Below, piece after piece: positions 22,557 through 31,451 of a stretch of DNA of 64,000 nt; position 1 is the stretch's first letter; the number at the start of each line of letters is the position of its first letter. The notes beneath the pieces are model-generated. The model was given only the letters and a program-made list of their open reading frames with translations, did no database searches and had not been told where the DNA came from. The position numbers and the translations under genes are program-made. The DNA is from JAEZBP01 sp963832725 (lineage in GTDB: Bacteria; Myxococcota_A; Polyangia; Polyangiales; Sandaracinaceae), in the NCBI GenBank assembly GCA_963832725.1, contig CAWHVG010000002.1, forward strand, positions 310,001 through 374,000, in the 5' to 3' direction.

Positions 22557-22690
22557 ATGGCCAACGAGATGGCCCGCTGCGGTGTCTACGTGGTGGTTCA
22601 CACCGACGCGGAGCCGACGGCCGCAGAGTGGCGCGCGTACGTGGACGACATGGACGCCCACGCCTCCGAGATCGTCGGTGTAGACCAGCA
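22557..22690 (+). pseudogene. N-terminal stub of an unknown small protein, plus-strand copy
   Basis: An ATG at 22557 with AGGG just upstream starts MANEMARCGVYVVVHTDAEP, and recognisable protein continues to about 22680 (WRAYVDDMDAHASEIV). After this the frame stays open only because it reads the complement of the minus-strand paralogue. Related to the minus-strand stub at 22814: MARCGVYVVVHTDAEPT and IARCGVYVVVHNDSEPT align without gaps. Only about 45 residues of true sequence remain, so it is probably truncated. No function known. Confidence 0.45.
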
Positions 22691-22814
22691 CGGCACGAAT
22701 GGAATGGGCGTGTTCGCTCATATCGTCGACGTACCGGTTCCACTCGTACGAGGTGGGCTCCGAGTCGTTGTGGACGACGACGTAGACACCACATCGCGCG
22801 ATTCGGTGGACCAT
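22680..22814 (-). pseudogene. N-terminal stub of the same family, minus-strand copy
   Basis: An ATG at 22814 starts MVHRIARCGVYVVVHNDSEP, and family-like sequence runs to about AVLVYTD near 22685. It then reads into the complement of the plus-strand paralogue. The two copies therefore face each other tail to tail with almost nothing between them. They are roughly two-thirds identical in DNA, so this is not an exact assembly fold-back. The AVLVYTD strand suggests a longer alpha/beta protein originally. Function unknown. Confidence 0.45.
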
Positions 22815-22896
22815 GTTCGGCCGAGGCGGCGGCCTCTCACTGGGGGTGTTTCTCACGTCTTTGCCTCGTTCTCCCGTGATCGCGGATCACACGCCG

Positions 22897-23967
22897 TCAG
22901 TGGGCGTGACAGCGCTGCTGCAAATCGCCACCGCTCGGCTGCGGCGACTCGGGGATGCGGCAGTCGCCGGGGCAGTTGTGGGTGTCCTCGCCCGGATCGC
23001 AGACCGCGTCGCCGCAGTCGACGGGACAGTCGTCGCTGCACGAGCTCCCGTCCTCGCCGCGGCTCACCTCGCAGACGGCGTCGCCACAGAAGGGGGCCGG
23101 GAAGGGCGGCGAGTTGGGCCAGAGCGAGGGGATGCCCGTGTCGCCCGGCTCGTAGGGGTACCAGATGGTGAAGACCCAGTGCGTGCGGTCGAAGACCCGC
23201 GTCCAGCCGTCGAGCTCGGCCAGCTCCGCTCCGAGCGGCGGCTGGCTGGCCAGCGCTTCGAGGCTCGGAACATCGGGCTGCGTCGGGTCCGCGGGCCCGA
23301 CACGGTTGGCGTGATACACGATCTGCGCGAGACGCTCTTCGCGGTTGTAGAGGAGCCAGACTCCGGCGAGACCGCGGTCGGCGGCTTCCCGCAAAATGCC
23401 GTGCCAGCGGCGCTGGAGGAACCCCCTCTGGTTTTCGGCGGGCACCGTGAATCGCTCCGTGCGCATCACGTAGTGCGTCGTCTCGATGGGCGTGAGGTCG
23501 TGGGCGCCGATCACGTCCCAATCGGTGCAGAAGGGATCGACGAAGAGCGGCCTGTCGAGGAACTGCACACCGTCGAGCACGAAGGTCTCCGTCACGAAAT
23601 GACGGTAGGCGGCGGCGTGCTCACGCGTGTCGAAGAGGTAGCGCCCACCGGAGTAGACGGTCCCGGTCGCGAAATCGATGCTGATCGGCAGGTGTTTGTG
23701 CACGATGCCGGGATGCGACGCCATGTACATGCGATCGCGCTCGATGACCGCGGGGACCTGCGACAGAGGCGCGTCACCCAGCGCGAGCGCGAAGTCGCAA
23801 CTGAACGAGCCGCGCGCGCGGATCCGGTGGCCGGGCACACCTTCCACGAGATGGGCGCTCGTGCCCGCCACGCCGGGTTGGTCCGCGACGCATCCGGCGT
23901 TCAACGCCATCCCCATGGCCAGTAGACATGGCCCAGTGGCTCTCCACATTCTCGATAACGCAGTCAT
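22897..23967 (-). CDS. Hypothetical lipoprotein with C-terminal Cys/Asp modules
   Basis: A 356-residue exported protein. The ATG at 23967 has an excellent ribosome binding site (GGAGGAGG about 6 bases upstream). Lipobox NAGC falls near residue 26. The body (about 30-290) is an unrecognised globular domain with conserved-looking Trp and Tyr (VFTIWYPYEPGD). The last 70 residues contain two copies of a Cys module (CGDAVCEVSRGEDGSSCSDD and CGDAVCDPGEDTHNCPGDC), similar to the Cys/Asp motifs of myxobacterial surface proteins and probably disulfide- or calcium-stabilised. Intact frame. Function unknown. Confidence 0.75.
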   Translation of the reverse strand: MTALSRMWRATGPCLLAMGMALNAGCVADQPGVAGTSAHLVEGVPGHRIRARGSFSCDFALALGDAPLSQVPAVIERDRMYMASHPGIVHKHLPISIDFATGTVYSGGRYLFDTREHAAAYRHFVTETFVLDGVQFLDRPLFVDPFCTDWDVIGAHDLTPIETTHYVMRTERFTVPAENQRGFLQRRWHGILREAADRGLAGVWLLYNREERLAQIVYHANRVGPADPTQPDVPSLEALASQPPLGAELAELDGWTRVFDRTHWVFTIWYPYEPGDTGIPSLWPNSPPFPAPFCGDAVCEVSRGEDGSSCSDDCPVDCGDAVCDPGEDTHNCPGDCRIPESPQPSGGDLQQRCHAH

Positions 23968-24413
23968 CCTTCACCTCCTCCGGTAGCGGTCTTTTGGCAC
24001 TGAACCAAGTTACCGGCGGGGGCAGGGGCGCGCGTCACCCGAACGGGTGAAAGCTCGTGATTACGTTGCGGAGCATGGAGACCGGCATCGGCTGCAGCGC
24101 ACTCTCGCGCCGACGCGGCGCTCGCTTCCGGCGCTGCTCGGAGAGAGCCGAAGCGTTCGCCCCCTCCACCGGAACGCCGCTCACCGCGTCCGGCGGGAAC
24201 GTCTCCCTCACGCATCCGCTGGCGACGAGTCACGCCGCGAGCCACTCCCATCTGCCCTTCATGGGCCGACGCCGAACATCGCGACGCGCGCACGAGCGCC
24301 CTCGAAGGACCCGGCTCGGTCGGTCTCCCTCGGCGCCGCGTCTCGTCCGCGGCGCCGGCGCTGGCCCGCATCTCGTGGGCCCTCGGGGATGGAGCTGCGG
24401 AAAGAGCGAGCGC
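23968..24413. other. Intergenic region without recognisable gene
   Basis: About 446 bases lie upstream of the lipoprotein at 23967 and downstream of a damaged minus-strand gene. It should hold the lipoprotein promoter. Nothing else recognisable; the open frames are shadows. Confidence 0.35.
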
Positions 24414-24835
24414 TCAGCAATCCGGTTCCGGATGCTCCGTCAGCACCCGATGATCGGCCTCGAGGGTCACGCGCCGGCCGTCAATCTCGAGGGTGACGCG
24501 GACGCGGGCGTCGTCCACCGGCCCGGGATTGAAGTGGATGAATACGATATCCGTCGCGCGAGGGCCTTCCCGGACGATCGGTCGGCGCCGATGAGGCGGC
24601 TCGGTGCATACCGGGGACTCCGTCGCGACCTACACGCCCGTCCCGGAAGCGAGCCGCTCGTGGCGGCGAACTGCGCGGTCTCAGCCTCGCTCTCCTCCTC
24701 GAGCCGAAGCCGTCGTCCCAGGCGGCGATGTCCGCAACGTCCTCCGCCCGCTCGCTCAATCGTCCGTGCAGCGCTCGAATCCTCCACCTGGTGCGGAAGC
24801 ACCCGAGGTGGCGGCAGCGGCGCCGAAGCGCTCAC
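24414..24835 (-). pseudogene. Small unknown gene with three frame breaks
   Basis: From a GTG at 24835, coding-like text appears in pieces in all three frames: GRLSERAEDVADIAAWDDGF, LEEESEAETAQFAAT, then TDIVFIHFNPGPVDDARVRV and TLEADHRVLTEHPEPDC to the stop at 24414. The pieces join if GAATC at 24777-24781 is read as GATC, one T is restored near 24692, and one G is restored near 24632. The repaired length is then an exact multiple of three (141 codons). It could be an intact gene with sequence errors, or a true pseudogene. No family recognised; the C-terminal beta strands suggest a small domain of unknown role. Confidence 0.45.
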
Positions 24836-24933
24836 GCGACCGCGCTACGCCGAGGTCGACGGTCTCGGTCGACGAACGCCGTCGTCTTCTCGGCGCTGCC
24901 GAGGCCCTCGACCGGCTACGGGGGACCATCGAA

Positions 24934-26350
24934 TCAGGGGCAGGACTCCTGCGCGGGCATGGGCGGCAGCGGGTCCTGGCGGAAGTCGAAGGCGTCGAGG
25001 AGCGAGCCCGCCGCGTCGTCGCGGGCGGCCGGGTCCATTCCGTGCAGCATCCCCACCGCGCCCGGACCACCGAAGAGCTCCTCGATGAGGCGAACCACGC
25101 TGGCCTGCTCGGTGACGCCGTGGAACACGCCCTGGCGCACCCAGGGCGAGATGATGATGGCCGGAAGCCGAAAGCCGAGCCCGTAGGGGTGGGTGGCGTC
25201 GCAGCCATACTGCGTCGGCGGCGGCACGTGGTCGTGGAAGCCGCCGAAGTCGTCCCAGGTGATGATGATGGCGCTGGTGTCCCAATACTCGCTGTTGATC
25301 ACCATGTTGGCGAAGTGAGTCGCCCAGGTGACCGAGGAGCACATGGACAGCGGAGGGTGCCCGCTGTCCAGGTCTTGGTCGACGATCCAGGAGACGGTGG
25401 GCAGATTGCCGGAATTCAAGTCGTCCGCGAAGTGCGAGTACTTGACCACGTCGCTCCAGCTGGAGCTCTGGCGGACGGGCTTCACCGCGTCGAACATGCT
25501 CCAGACAATCTCGTCGCCGAGGAACGGCACGGTGACGCCCGTGCCATAGAACTTCCAAGTCATCCCGGGCTGCAGGACGTCGGGGGCGCTCGGGATCTGG
25601 AAGCAGGGCTTGGGCGTCTCGACGGTGCAGCTGCCCCCTTGGAGCACCTGCACGGTGGTGCCGGCCGGATCGTCGCAGCCCCAGATCGGCAAGAGCGATC
25701 CCAGGAGGGCGTTCGAGGGGTTGCCGAGGGACCAGCCCGCCTGTCCCGCCACCAGGAACGTGTGGCCCGGGAAGCTCGGGCCGAGCATGGAGCTGAAGAA
25801 GTGGTCCGCCAGCGCATAGTGCTGGGCGAGCTGCCAGAAGCCCGGGATGTCCGACGCCTGGTACTGGGCCCACGCCAGGTGGTCGCCGTTGCGGTCGGCG
25901 TTCTGCACGCTCTCCCAGCCGTCCATGGCGCCCCCGTCCCAGGCCGTGAGGGCGCACTCGTGGGTGTGGCAGAGGTCGCGTGGCAACGCGTTGGGCGCGT
26001 GGGGCGCGTCGAAGGAGCCGGTCGAAGTGGTGAAGTGGGTCTGGCCCTCGGCGCCCGGGAAGGTCGCGAAGAGGCTGTCGAAGGTGTGGTTTTCGAGGAC
26101 GATCACGACCAGATGGTCGATGTGCCCCGGAGGCGGCCCTGCGTCGGGCGGGCCGGTGTCGGGCGCCGCCGGACCTGCGTCGTGACCTCCGGCGCCTCCC
26201 GCGTCCGGCATCGAGGCGCTCCCTCCGGCGTCGCGGCTCGCCGACCCACCGCCGTCCCGTCCGCCAGCCCCCTCGTGCCCGCCACAGCCCGTCGAGGACC
26301 AGGAGCGAAGCCGACAAGACGAACGAGAGCGAAGAGAACGGAAGCCGCAT
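24934..26350 (-). CDS. Phosphoesterase family (acid phosphatase/phospholipase C-like) lipoprotein (frameshift near 26295)
   Basis: About 471 residues after repair. The leader from the ATG at 26350 is a clear signal peptide (MRLPFSSLSFVLSASLLV). Removal of one base near 26295 brings STGCGGHEG into frame, a lipobox, followed by a Gly/Asp linker. The catalytic domain (about 60-460) belongs to the phosphoesterase family of bacterial phospholipase C and AcpA-type phosphatases: VIVLENHTFDSLF holds the family metal site (ENxxFD), SWIVDQDLDSGHPP and IIITWDDFGGFHDHVPPP are the later metal ligands, and RLPAIIISPWV is diagnostic. Likely secreted, hydrolysing phosphodiesters or phosphomonoesters. No neighbour explains its substrate. 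Confidence 0.8.
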
Positions 26351-26995
26351 TCGACCACAGTAGCCGACCTGTCAAGGCCGGTGGAGGCCTCCGCTCTCCG
26401 ACGATGACGTCGTGGAAGCGTGGGTGTAGACCGCCACCGCGAAGCCGCGGAAAGGGTGCACGGCGGCCGGTCGAGGCCGGGAGCGCGATGGAGATGAGCC
26501 TCCGGTCGTGAAGGGATCGCCATCGGGCCCGACGACCCACGCGCTGCGCGACCTCCGGCCGGAGATGCCCGCCGCGCCCGCGCCATCCGCTCGGCGAGCG
26601 CTGAAGGTCTGTCGATAAATCTCCCGTCGCCCCGCGGCCGATCCGGTCCCATCCGCGGCGTTGTCCCTCGTCGCCGTGCAATCGCCGCGACTCCTCGCGC
26701 CGCCTTGCGGCTGAGACCGTCTCGATTGCGGGGCTCGGTCCGACTTATCGACAGCCCTCGAGCTCCGCGAGGAAGTCGAGCCCCGCTCATTGGGGGGACT
26801 GCTCGAAGCTCCAAAGGGCGCTCTGCCTCCGAGGCGAGGGCGAGGCGGCGTTCGCGGAGCGGCGAGGCTTCGCCGGTCACCCCGTTCTCCGGGATACCCG
26901 ACGCGCCGACGCGCTGCCGCGGAGCGCTGCTGGTTGTCCGACGATCGACTGGCGAGCTCCGGGCGACGGCCGAGGTGAACGTGCTTCGTCCCTTG
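26351..26995. other. 645-bp gap with one inverted repeat and no clear gene
   Basis: No open frame here has coding-like composition. The one structural feature is a perfect 10-bp inverted repeat, CTGTCGATAA at 26609-26618 and TTATCGACAG at 26745-26754, flanking 126 bases. These A+T-containing words stand out from the G+C-rich surroundings. The region should contain the promoter of the phosphoesterase gene. Confidence 0.45.
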
Positions 26996-28723
26996 TCAGC
27001 GCCGCAGGCGGTGGAGGTAGCCGACCAGATCCTCGAGCCGCGCGGGCTGGCTGCGGTAGGCGACGTAGCCATCGGGTCGCAGCAGGTAGGCGCACTCGGC
27101 GCTCGCGCCGAAGCGGCGGTGCAGGTCGCCGGTCGTGTCCATGAACACCGCGCTCTGGGCGAGCTCGTCGGGCGGCGGGTCGGTGCCGATCACGATGACC
27201 CAGCAGCGCATCCACTCGCCAGAGTGGTAGACGACGTAGGACGAGATCTCGTTGAGGTTCTCGTAGCCGGCGCGAGTGCGCGCCTCGCCGTCGAAGAGGA
27301 GCAGCGAGTAGCCGGGGTGGCGGATAATGTCCCGCAGCTCGACGCGGGCGACGCCGTCGAGGTCGCCGCCGTCGAGGAAGTTGGTCGCGCAGCACAACCC
27401 GCCCACCTCGATCGGGATGCGCTGGCCGGCCTTCGGGGCGGCGCGGAAGGCGAGCGCGTCGCCAATCGTGGGCTCCTCGGTCTCGGCGTCGCGGCGCAGC
27501 GGGCGGACGAGCCACGACCGCGTCGAGTCGGCCAGCACGGGGCTGGAGCGGTAGGCGACGTCGAGCTCGGCGCAGCGGGTCTCGAGCCGCCGCCGTACCG
27601 CCGGGCCGAGACCGTCGAGCGCGCGGGTGGCGAGGTCGCGCGCGCCGCGGAGCACCGCGTTGCGGACCAGGGTGCCCTGCGTGGCCACCCCCGTGTCGGT
27701 GAGCACGCTGCGGTGCACGGGCAGCCGCTCCTCTTCGTAGCTCTCGAGTAGCGCGTCGCCGAAGCGACGCTTCACGACGAGGGCGAGCTTCCAGCCGAGG
27801 TTGAGCGCGTCCTGCAGCCCCGTGTTCATGCCCTGCCCGCCGTGCGGGCTGTGGATGTGCGCCGCGTCGCCGGCCAAGAGCACCCGCCCGACACGCAGGC
27901 GGTCCACCGCTCGCTGATGCAGCCGGAAGAGTGAGACCCACGACACCGACGTCAGCCGGAGCGGGACCCCCGAGCGCGCGTCGATCATCGCTTGCAGCGC
28001 GTCGATCTCGGGGGCGCTCTCGGTGTCGCCGGGGACATCGAAGAACAAGCGGCGTGCGCGCTCGCCGGGCAGCGCGAGCACTGTCAAGAACCCTTGCTCG
28101 GCCAGGTAGAGGTGGAGGTCGTCGGGGTCCAACGCGCTCTCGGCCTCGACGTCGGCGACGACGAACCGCTGCGCGTAGGAGTAGCCGTCGAAGGTCAGGC
28201 CGAGCTGCTCGCGGACGGTGCTGCTCGCGCCGTCGCAGCCGACGACGTAGCGGGCGCGGATCCACGAGGGCTCGCCCCGAGGCCCGCGCAGCTCGGCGGT
28301 CACCCAGTCGCGCCCCTGGCTCAGCTCGGTCAGCCGCGTCTCGCGCTCCACGCGGACACCGCGCGCGGCCAGTGTCACCTCGAACGCGCGCTCGGTCTCC
28401 GACTGCGGCAGCGCCAGGATGAACGGATACGGCGACGCGAGCTCCTCGAAGCCGAGGCGCAACAAGCGGGTGGTGCCGGAGTGGAACGAGGCGCCGCGCA
28501 CCACGCGCCCTCGCGAGAGCAGCACCTCGACGCAGCCGGTCTGGTCGAGCAGCTCGAGCGTCCGGCTCTGGATGTCGGTCGCGCGGGACTCCGCGACGGG
28601 GCCGGTCTTGGCGTCGACAATCCGCACGTCGACCCCGCGCCGCGCGCACTCGAGCGCGAGACAGAGCCCCACCGGGCCCGCGCCGACAATCAACACCTCA
28701 CACGCCAGGTGCACGGACCCCAT
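26996..28723 (-). CDS. FAD-dependent monooxygenase (aromatic hydroxylase type)
   Basis: A 575-residue class A flavoprotein monooxygenase of the PheA/TfdB/MhpA-like group. The ATG at 28723 starts MGSVHLACEVLIVGAGPVGL, the GxGxxG dinucleotide-binding fold. VVGCDGASSTVREQLGL is the DG motif. GRVLLAGDAAHIHSPHGGQG followed by MNTGLQDALNLGWKLA is the second FAD motif. The C-terminal 150 residues correspond to the thioredoxin-like domain of phenol hydroxylase relatives. It hydroxylates or epoxidises an aromatic or polyketide-type substrate using NAD(P)H and oxygen. No pathway neighbours are visible, so the substrate is unknown. Intact frame. Confidence 0.88.
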   Translation of the reverse strand: MGSVHLACEVLIVGAGPVGLCLALECARRGVDVRIVDAKTGPVAESRATDIQSRTLELLDQTGCVEVLLSRGRVVRGASFHSGTTRLLRLGFEELASPYPFILALPQSETERAFEVTLAARGVRVERETRLTELSQGRDWVTAELRGPRGEPSWIRARYVVGCDGASSTVREQLGLTFDGYSYAQRFVVADVEAESALDPDDLHLYLAEQGFLTVLALPGERARRLFFDVPGDTESAPEIDALQAMIDARSGVPLRLTSVSWVSLFRLHQRAVDRLRVGRVLLAGDAAHIHSPHGGQGMNTGLQDALNLGWKLALVVKRRFGDALLESYEEERLPVHRSVLTDTGVATQGTLVRNAVLRGARDLATRALDGLGPAVRRRLETRCAELDVAYRSSPVLADSTRSWLVRPLRRDAETEEPTIGDALAFRAAPKAGQRIPIEVGGLCCATNFLDGGDLDGVARVELRDIIRHPGYSLLLFDGEARTRAGYENLNEISSYVVYHSGEWMRCWVIVIGTDPPPDELAQSAVFMDTTGDLHRRFGASAECAYLLRPDGYVAYRSQPARLEDLVGYLHRLRR

Positions 28724-28866
28724 CCTACGCGACGTCGCCCTCCGCGTGCTCCGGTCGATCACCGAGGCGTGCCTCGTCGAGGCCGCCGGTGGAGCACGAC
28801 CTGTCGCAGCGCGCGCCTCGCTCGTCCCGTGAGCCCGTTCGGCGCGCATCGCTCTCGCTCACCACA

Positions 28867-30161
28867 TCACGCGCCATGCGTCCACGCGCCTCGGGCTGCT
28901 CCGAGACGCCACGTCACGCGCGTGAGAGTCGTGCCGCCGAGCGACATCGAGGGCTGGGCAGGCTCCTGACGGTCCAGACGCCGATCGGAACGAAGAAGAG
29001 CAGGAACGAAGAAGAGCAGGAACGCGGCGCCGCCGAGGTACGCGGCGCTCGCTCCCCACGCGAGGAGGAGCGCGGCGATCAGCGGACCTGCAACCCCGCC
29101 GAGATCGCCGGCGAGCTGGAGGAACCCGATCGCGGATCCCACGTGCTCGTCGCGCGCGAAGCGGCCTGCGAGCACGGTGAGCGCCGAGCTCGAAGCGCCA
29201 GCCGAGAAGCCGAGCACCACCAGGCCGGTGACGAGCACGCTCAGGTCGGACGCGATCCCGATCAGGGTCGTCGCCAGGACGAGCCCGGTCGTCCCGATCG
29301 ACGCGACCAAGGCGAGCGCCCGATCGCTCTGGGCCATCCGAGAGGCGACGAGCGTACCCACGCCCATCGAGAGCACCATCGTGCCCATGAGCGCGCTGGC
29401 CGTGGTGCGTGCGTCGAGATCGGCGAGCACCACGTGCCGGGCACCGATCACGAGCACCAACGTCGTCAGGACGATGCCGAGCGTCGAGAAGGTCACCGCG
29501 AAGTTGAGCGCACCGAGCGCGGCGAGGCGCCGGATGCTTGCACGCGACGAGTGCAGCAGCCGTATCGCGTCGCGAAGGGCGCCTCGCTTCGTCACCACGA
29601 CTCGCTGGCGAGGCGCGAGCCGGTACGCGACCGCGAGCGCCATCGAGAGCGCCAAGCTCGCGACCTCGAGCGCGCCCGCGTTGCCCAGGCAGCTCGAGAC
29701 CGGGCCCCCGAGCGCCACACCGACCGGAAGACCGATCGCCATCGCCGCTCGCACGATGCCGGCCGACTTCCCCGCCTGCTCGCGGCCGGCGCTGCGGAGC
29801 GCGAGCGCCTGGGTCGCCACGAAGACGCTCGCGGTACCGGGGCCGTGGAGCAAGCGACCCAGTAGGAAGAAGAGCGCCGGACGAGAGGTCGTGACGCCGA
29901 GCACGTAGAACGCCATCACCACCATCTGTAGGACGAGGCCCAAAAGGAGGAGCGGGCGCGCGCCCACGCGATCGGCGGCTGCCCCGACGAACGGGGCCGA
30001 GACGATGCGCCCCACACGGTTGGCCGCCAGGATGAGCCCGATGAGCGCGGTGGGGACCGCCGCGCGCAGCGCCACGTCGGGCAGGATCGGGAACGCCCGG
30101 CGATGCCCGCCAGGAGCACGCCGGGCGCGACCGCCAGCGCGACCGTTCGTCTGCGCGACAT
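28867..30161 (-). CDS. MFS transporter (frameshift near 30100; 16-bp duplication at the 3' end)
   Basis: About 431 residues with some twelve hydrophobic helices. The ATG at 30161 overlaps the stop of the upstream gene (TGATG). The leader (MSRRRTVALAVAPGVLLAGI) breaks near 30100, where restoring one G in a run of three continues into AFPILPDVALRAAVPTALIG. The MFS signature loop appears as NRVGRIVSAPFVGAAADRVG. A second half begins around residue 225 after an Arg-rich loop. The 3' end contains a 16-bp perfect tandem duplication (28991-29022) that replaces the last residues. With one copy the protein would end at 28914. Substrate unknown; co-transcribed with two lipid-type membrane proteins. Confidence 0.8.
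28991..29022. repeat. 16-bp perfect tandem duplication
   Basis: CGAAGAAGAGCAGGAA occurs twice without a gap (28991-29006 and 29007-29022) inside the 3' end of the MFS gene. Since 16 is not a multiple of three, the duplication changes the C-terminal frame. With one copy the reading is FLLFFVPIGVWTVRSL and stops at 28914; with two copies it stops at 28867. Confidence 0.9.
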
Positions 30162-30673
30162 CACCACGCCGCCTTCCGCAAGCCGAGCGCGTACGAGACG
30201 CGGTTGACCAGCACGTGGATGCCGGGGGCGAGCCCGAGCCCCGCGCCAATCGCCGGCCACTCCTCACCGAGCGCGCGCAGGACCAGCGCGCACGCCAGCG
30301 CGGAGTCGACGTGATCGAGGACGAAGAAAATCGGGCGCGCGCGAGTCGCTTGGGCGCCCGGCGAGATCCCGAGCCGGCGCTTGAGGAGCGAGTTGGGGAG
30401 CTCGCCGGCGACGTACGCGAGACCGACCGCGAAGCCGGCCCACCAGGCACAGCCGGGGACCGCCACGAACCCCACTCCGGTCGCGACGGGGACCACCACG
30501 AAGCCACGGAGTGTCTTGTTGGCTCCGAAGACCTCACGGCCGCCGAAGAGGATCTCGTCGAGCGAGCGAGAGAGACCCGGCCAGAGATCGCGGGCCCGAA
30601 CGATCTGGTGCGCGAGGCCAGCGGCCACGATCGGCAGGACGACGATGAGATCCCTGAGGAGCGCCGCGCTCAT
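30161..30673 (-). CDS. CDP-archaeol synthase-like (CarS/DUF46) membrane protein
   Basis: A 170-residue membrane protein with about four or five helices. The family signature is GELPNSLLKRRLGISPG followed by FFVLDHVDSALACALV, with an upstream NKTLRGF motif, matching the CDP-archaeol synthase/CTP-transferase family. These enzymes activate an ether or phosphatidate lipid with CTP. Its ATG overlaps the stop of the upstream membrane gene (ATGA) and its stop overlaps the MFS start (TGATG), so all three are translationally coupled. In a bacterium the substrate need not be archaeol; an unusual phospholipid or ether lipid is an inference. Confidence 0.8.
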   Translation of the reverse strand: MSAALLRDLIVVLPIVAAGLAHQIVRARDLWPGLSRSLDEILFGGREVFGANKTLRGFVVVPVATGVGFVAVPGCAWWAGFAVGLAYVAGELPNSLLKRRLGISPGAQATRARPIFFVLDHVDSALACALVLRALGEEWPAIGAGLGLAPGIHVLVNRVSYALGLRKAAW

Positions 30674-31002
30674 CGCGAGACCGCTCCGCGACGAGCCATG
30701 CCGACGCTGCTCGCCACCGCGAAGAGCGCGATCAGCCCGAGCTCCATCGCGAGCCAGTGCGTGCCGCCGGCCCACTGCAGGGCCGCGACGATCCCGAGCG
30801 CTCCGGGGACCGACCACGCGGGCCGGATCCGGCGGCCGAGCGCGAGGACGCCGACCGTGAGCAGCGTGGTCGCGGTCGCCGGCCGCGGCGTCATGGTTTC
30901 GACGAGGCCGAAGGTGACGAGCGGAATCCAGAGGTTGTCCATCCCCCGGAGCGACACCGCCTCGACCCACGCGGCGACCAGCGCCACACCGAGTGCGATC
31001 AC
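30670..31002 (-). CDS. Small membrane protein resembling the C-terminus of phytol/dolichol kinases
   Basis: A 110-residue protein from a GTG at 31002 with three or four hydrophobic segments. WVEAVSLRGMDNLWIPLVTF resembles the conserved C-terminal motif of SEC59/VTE5-type lipid kinases (E...GxDNLxxPL). A full-length kinase is about twice as long. Here an in-frame TGA lies just upstream and no membrane-like text precedes it, so this is either a truncated gene or a half-size relative. First gene of a three-gene coupled operon with the CDP-archaeol-synthase-like gene and an MFS transporter, which supports a lipid role. Confidence 0.55.
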   Translation of the reverse strand: MIALGVALVAAWVEAVSLRGMDNLWIPLVTFGLVETMTPRPATATTLLTVGVLALGRRIRPAWSVPGALGIVAALQWAGGTHWLAMELGLIALFAVASSVGMARRGAVSR

Positions 31003-31451
31003 ACGGCCACGAGATCACATCGCGATCCGCATGTCGATCGTCGATCTCCAAGTGATCGAGATGATCCAGCTTCCCGGGGGCCTGAACGCTTACCTCTCTC
31101 GAGCCTTCCTCCGGCTCGTTTCGTACAGTCCGCGGCACGAGGGTGCATGCCGCTGCTCAGCGTTGCGCAATCGAGTTGCCGCGCGAGCGACCCCGCTCGG
31201 CCTCTTCGACGAGGCGCGTTGACCGGATCGAAGTGTCCGGTCGTGAGGCGAAGGGTAGCGTCGGTCACGATCGGCGGCGCGGGCCTTCGGCGTCGTCGAA
31301 TTCCCCCTCGAAATGGGCGTTCATGTGTCGAGAACCATCGATCGAACGAACAGAGCTTCCGGACGGCGTGCGGCTGAGCAGCTCCGGCCGAGCATCCGAC
31401 TACCTGGAGCTACGTCTGGTCCGGCGCCGTCGTCGACGCTGGTCGGTACGC
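31003..31451. promoter_or_regulatory. Upstream region with a dense GATC cluster
   Basis: About 450 bases lie upstream of the lipid-type operon and next to the 3' end of the porin-like gene. Seven GATC sites occur in 70 bases (starting at 30997, 31013, 31024, 31036, 31043, 31054 and 31063), overlapping the expected promoter and start region. Such clustering could serve a methylation-sensitive switch or protein-binding site. No gene is visible here. Confidence 0.35.
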
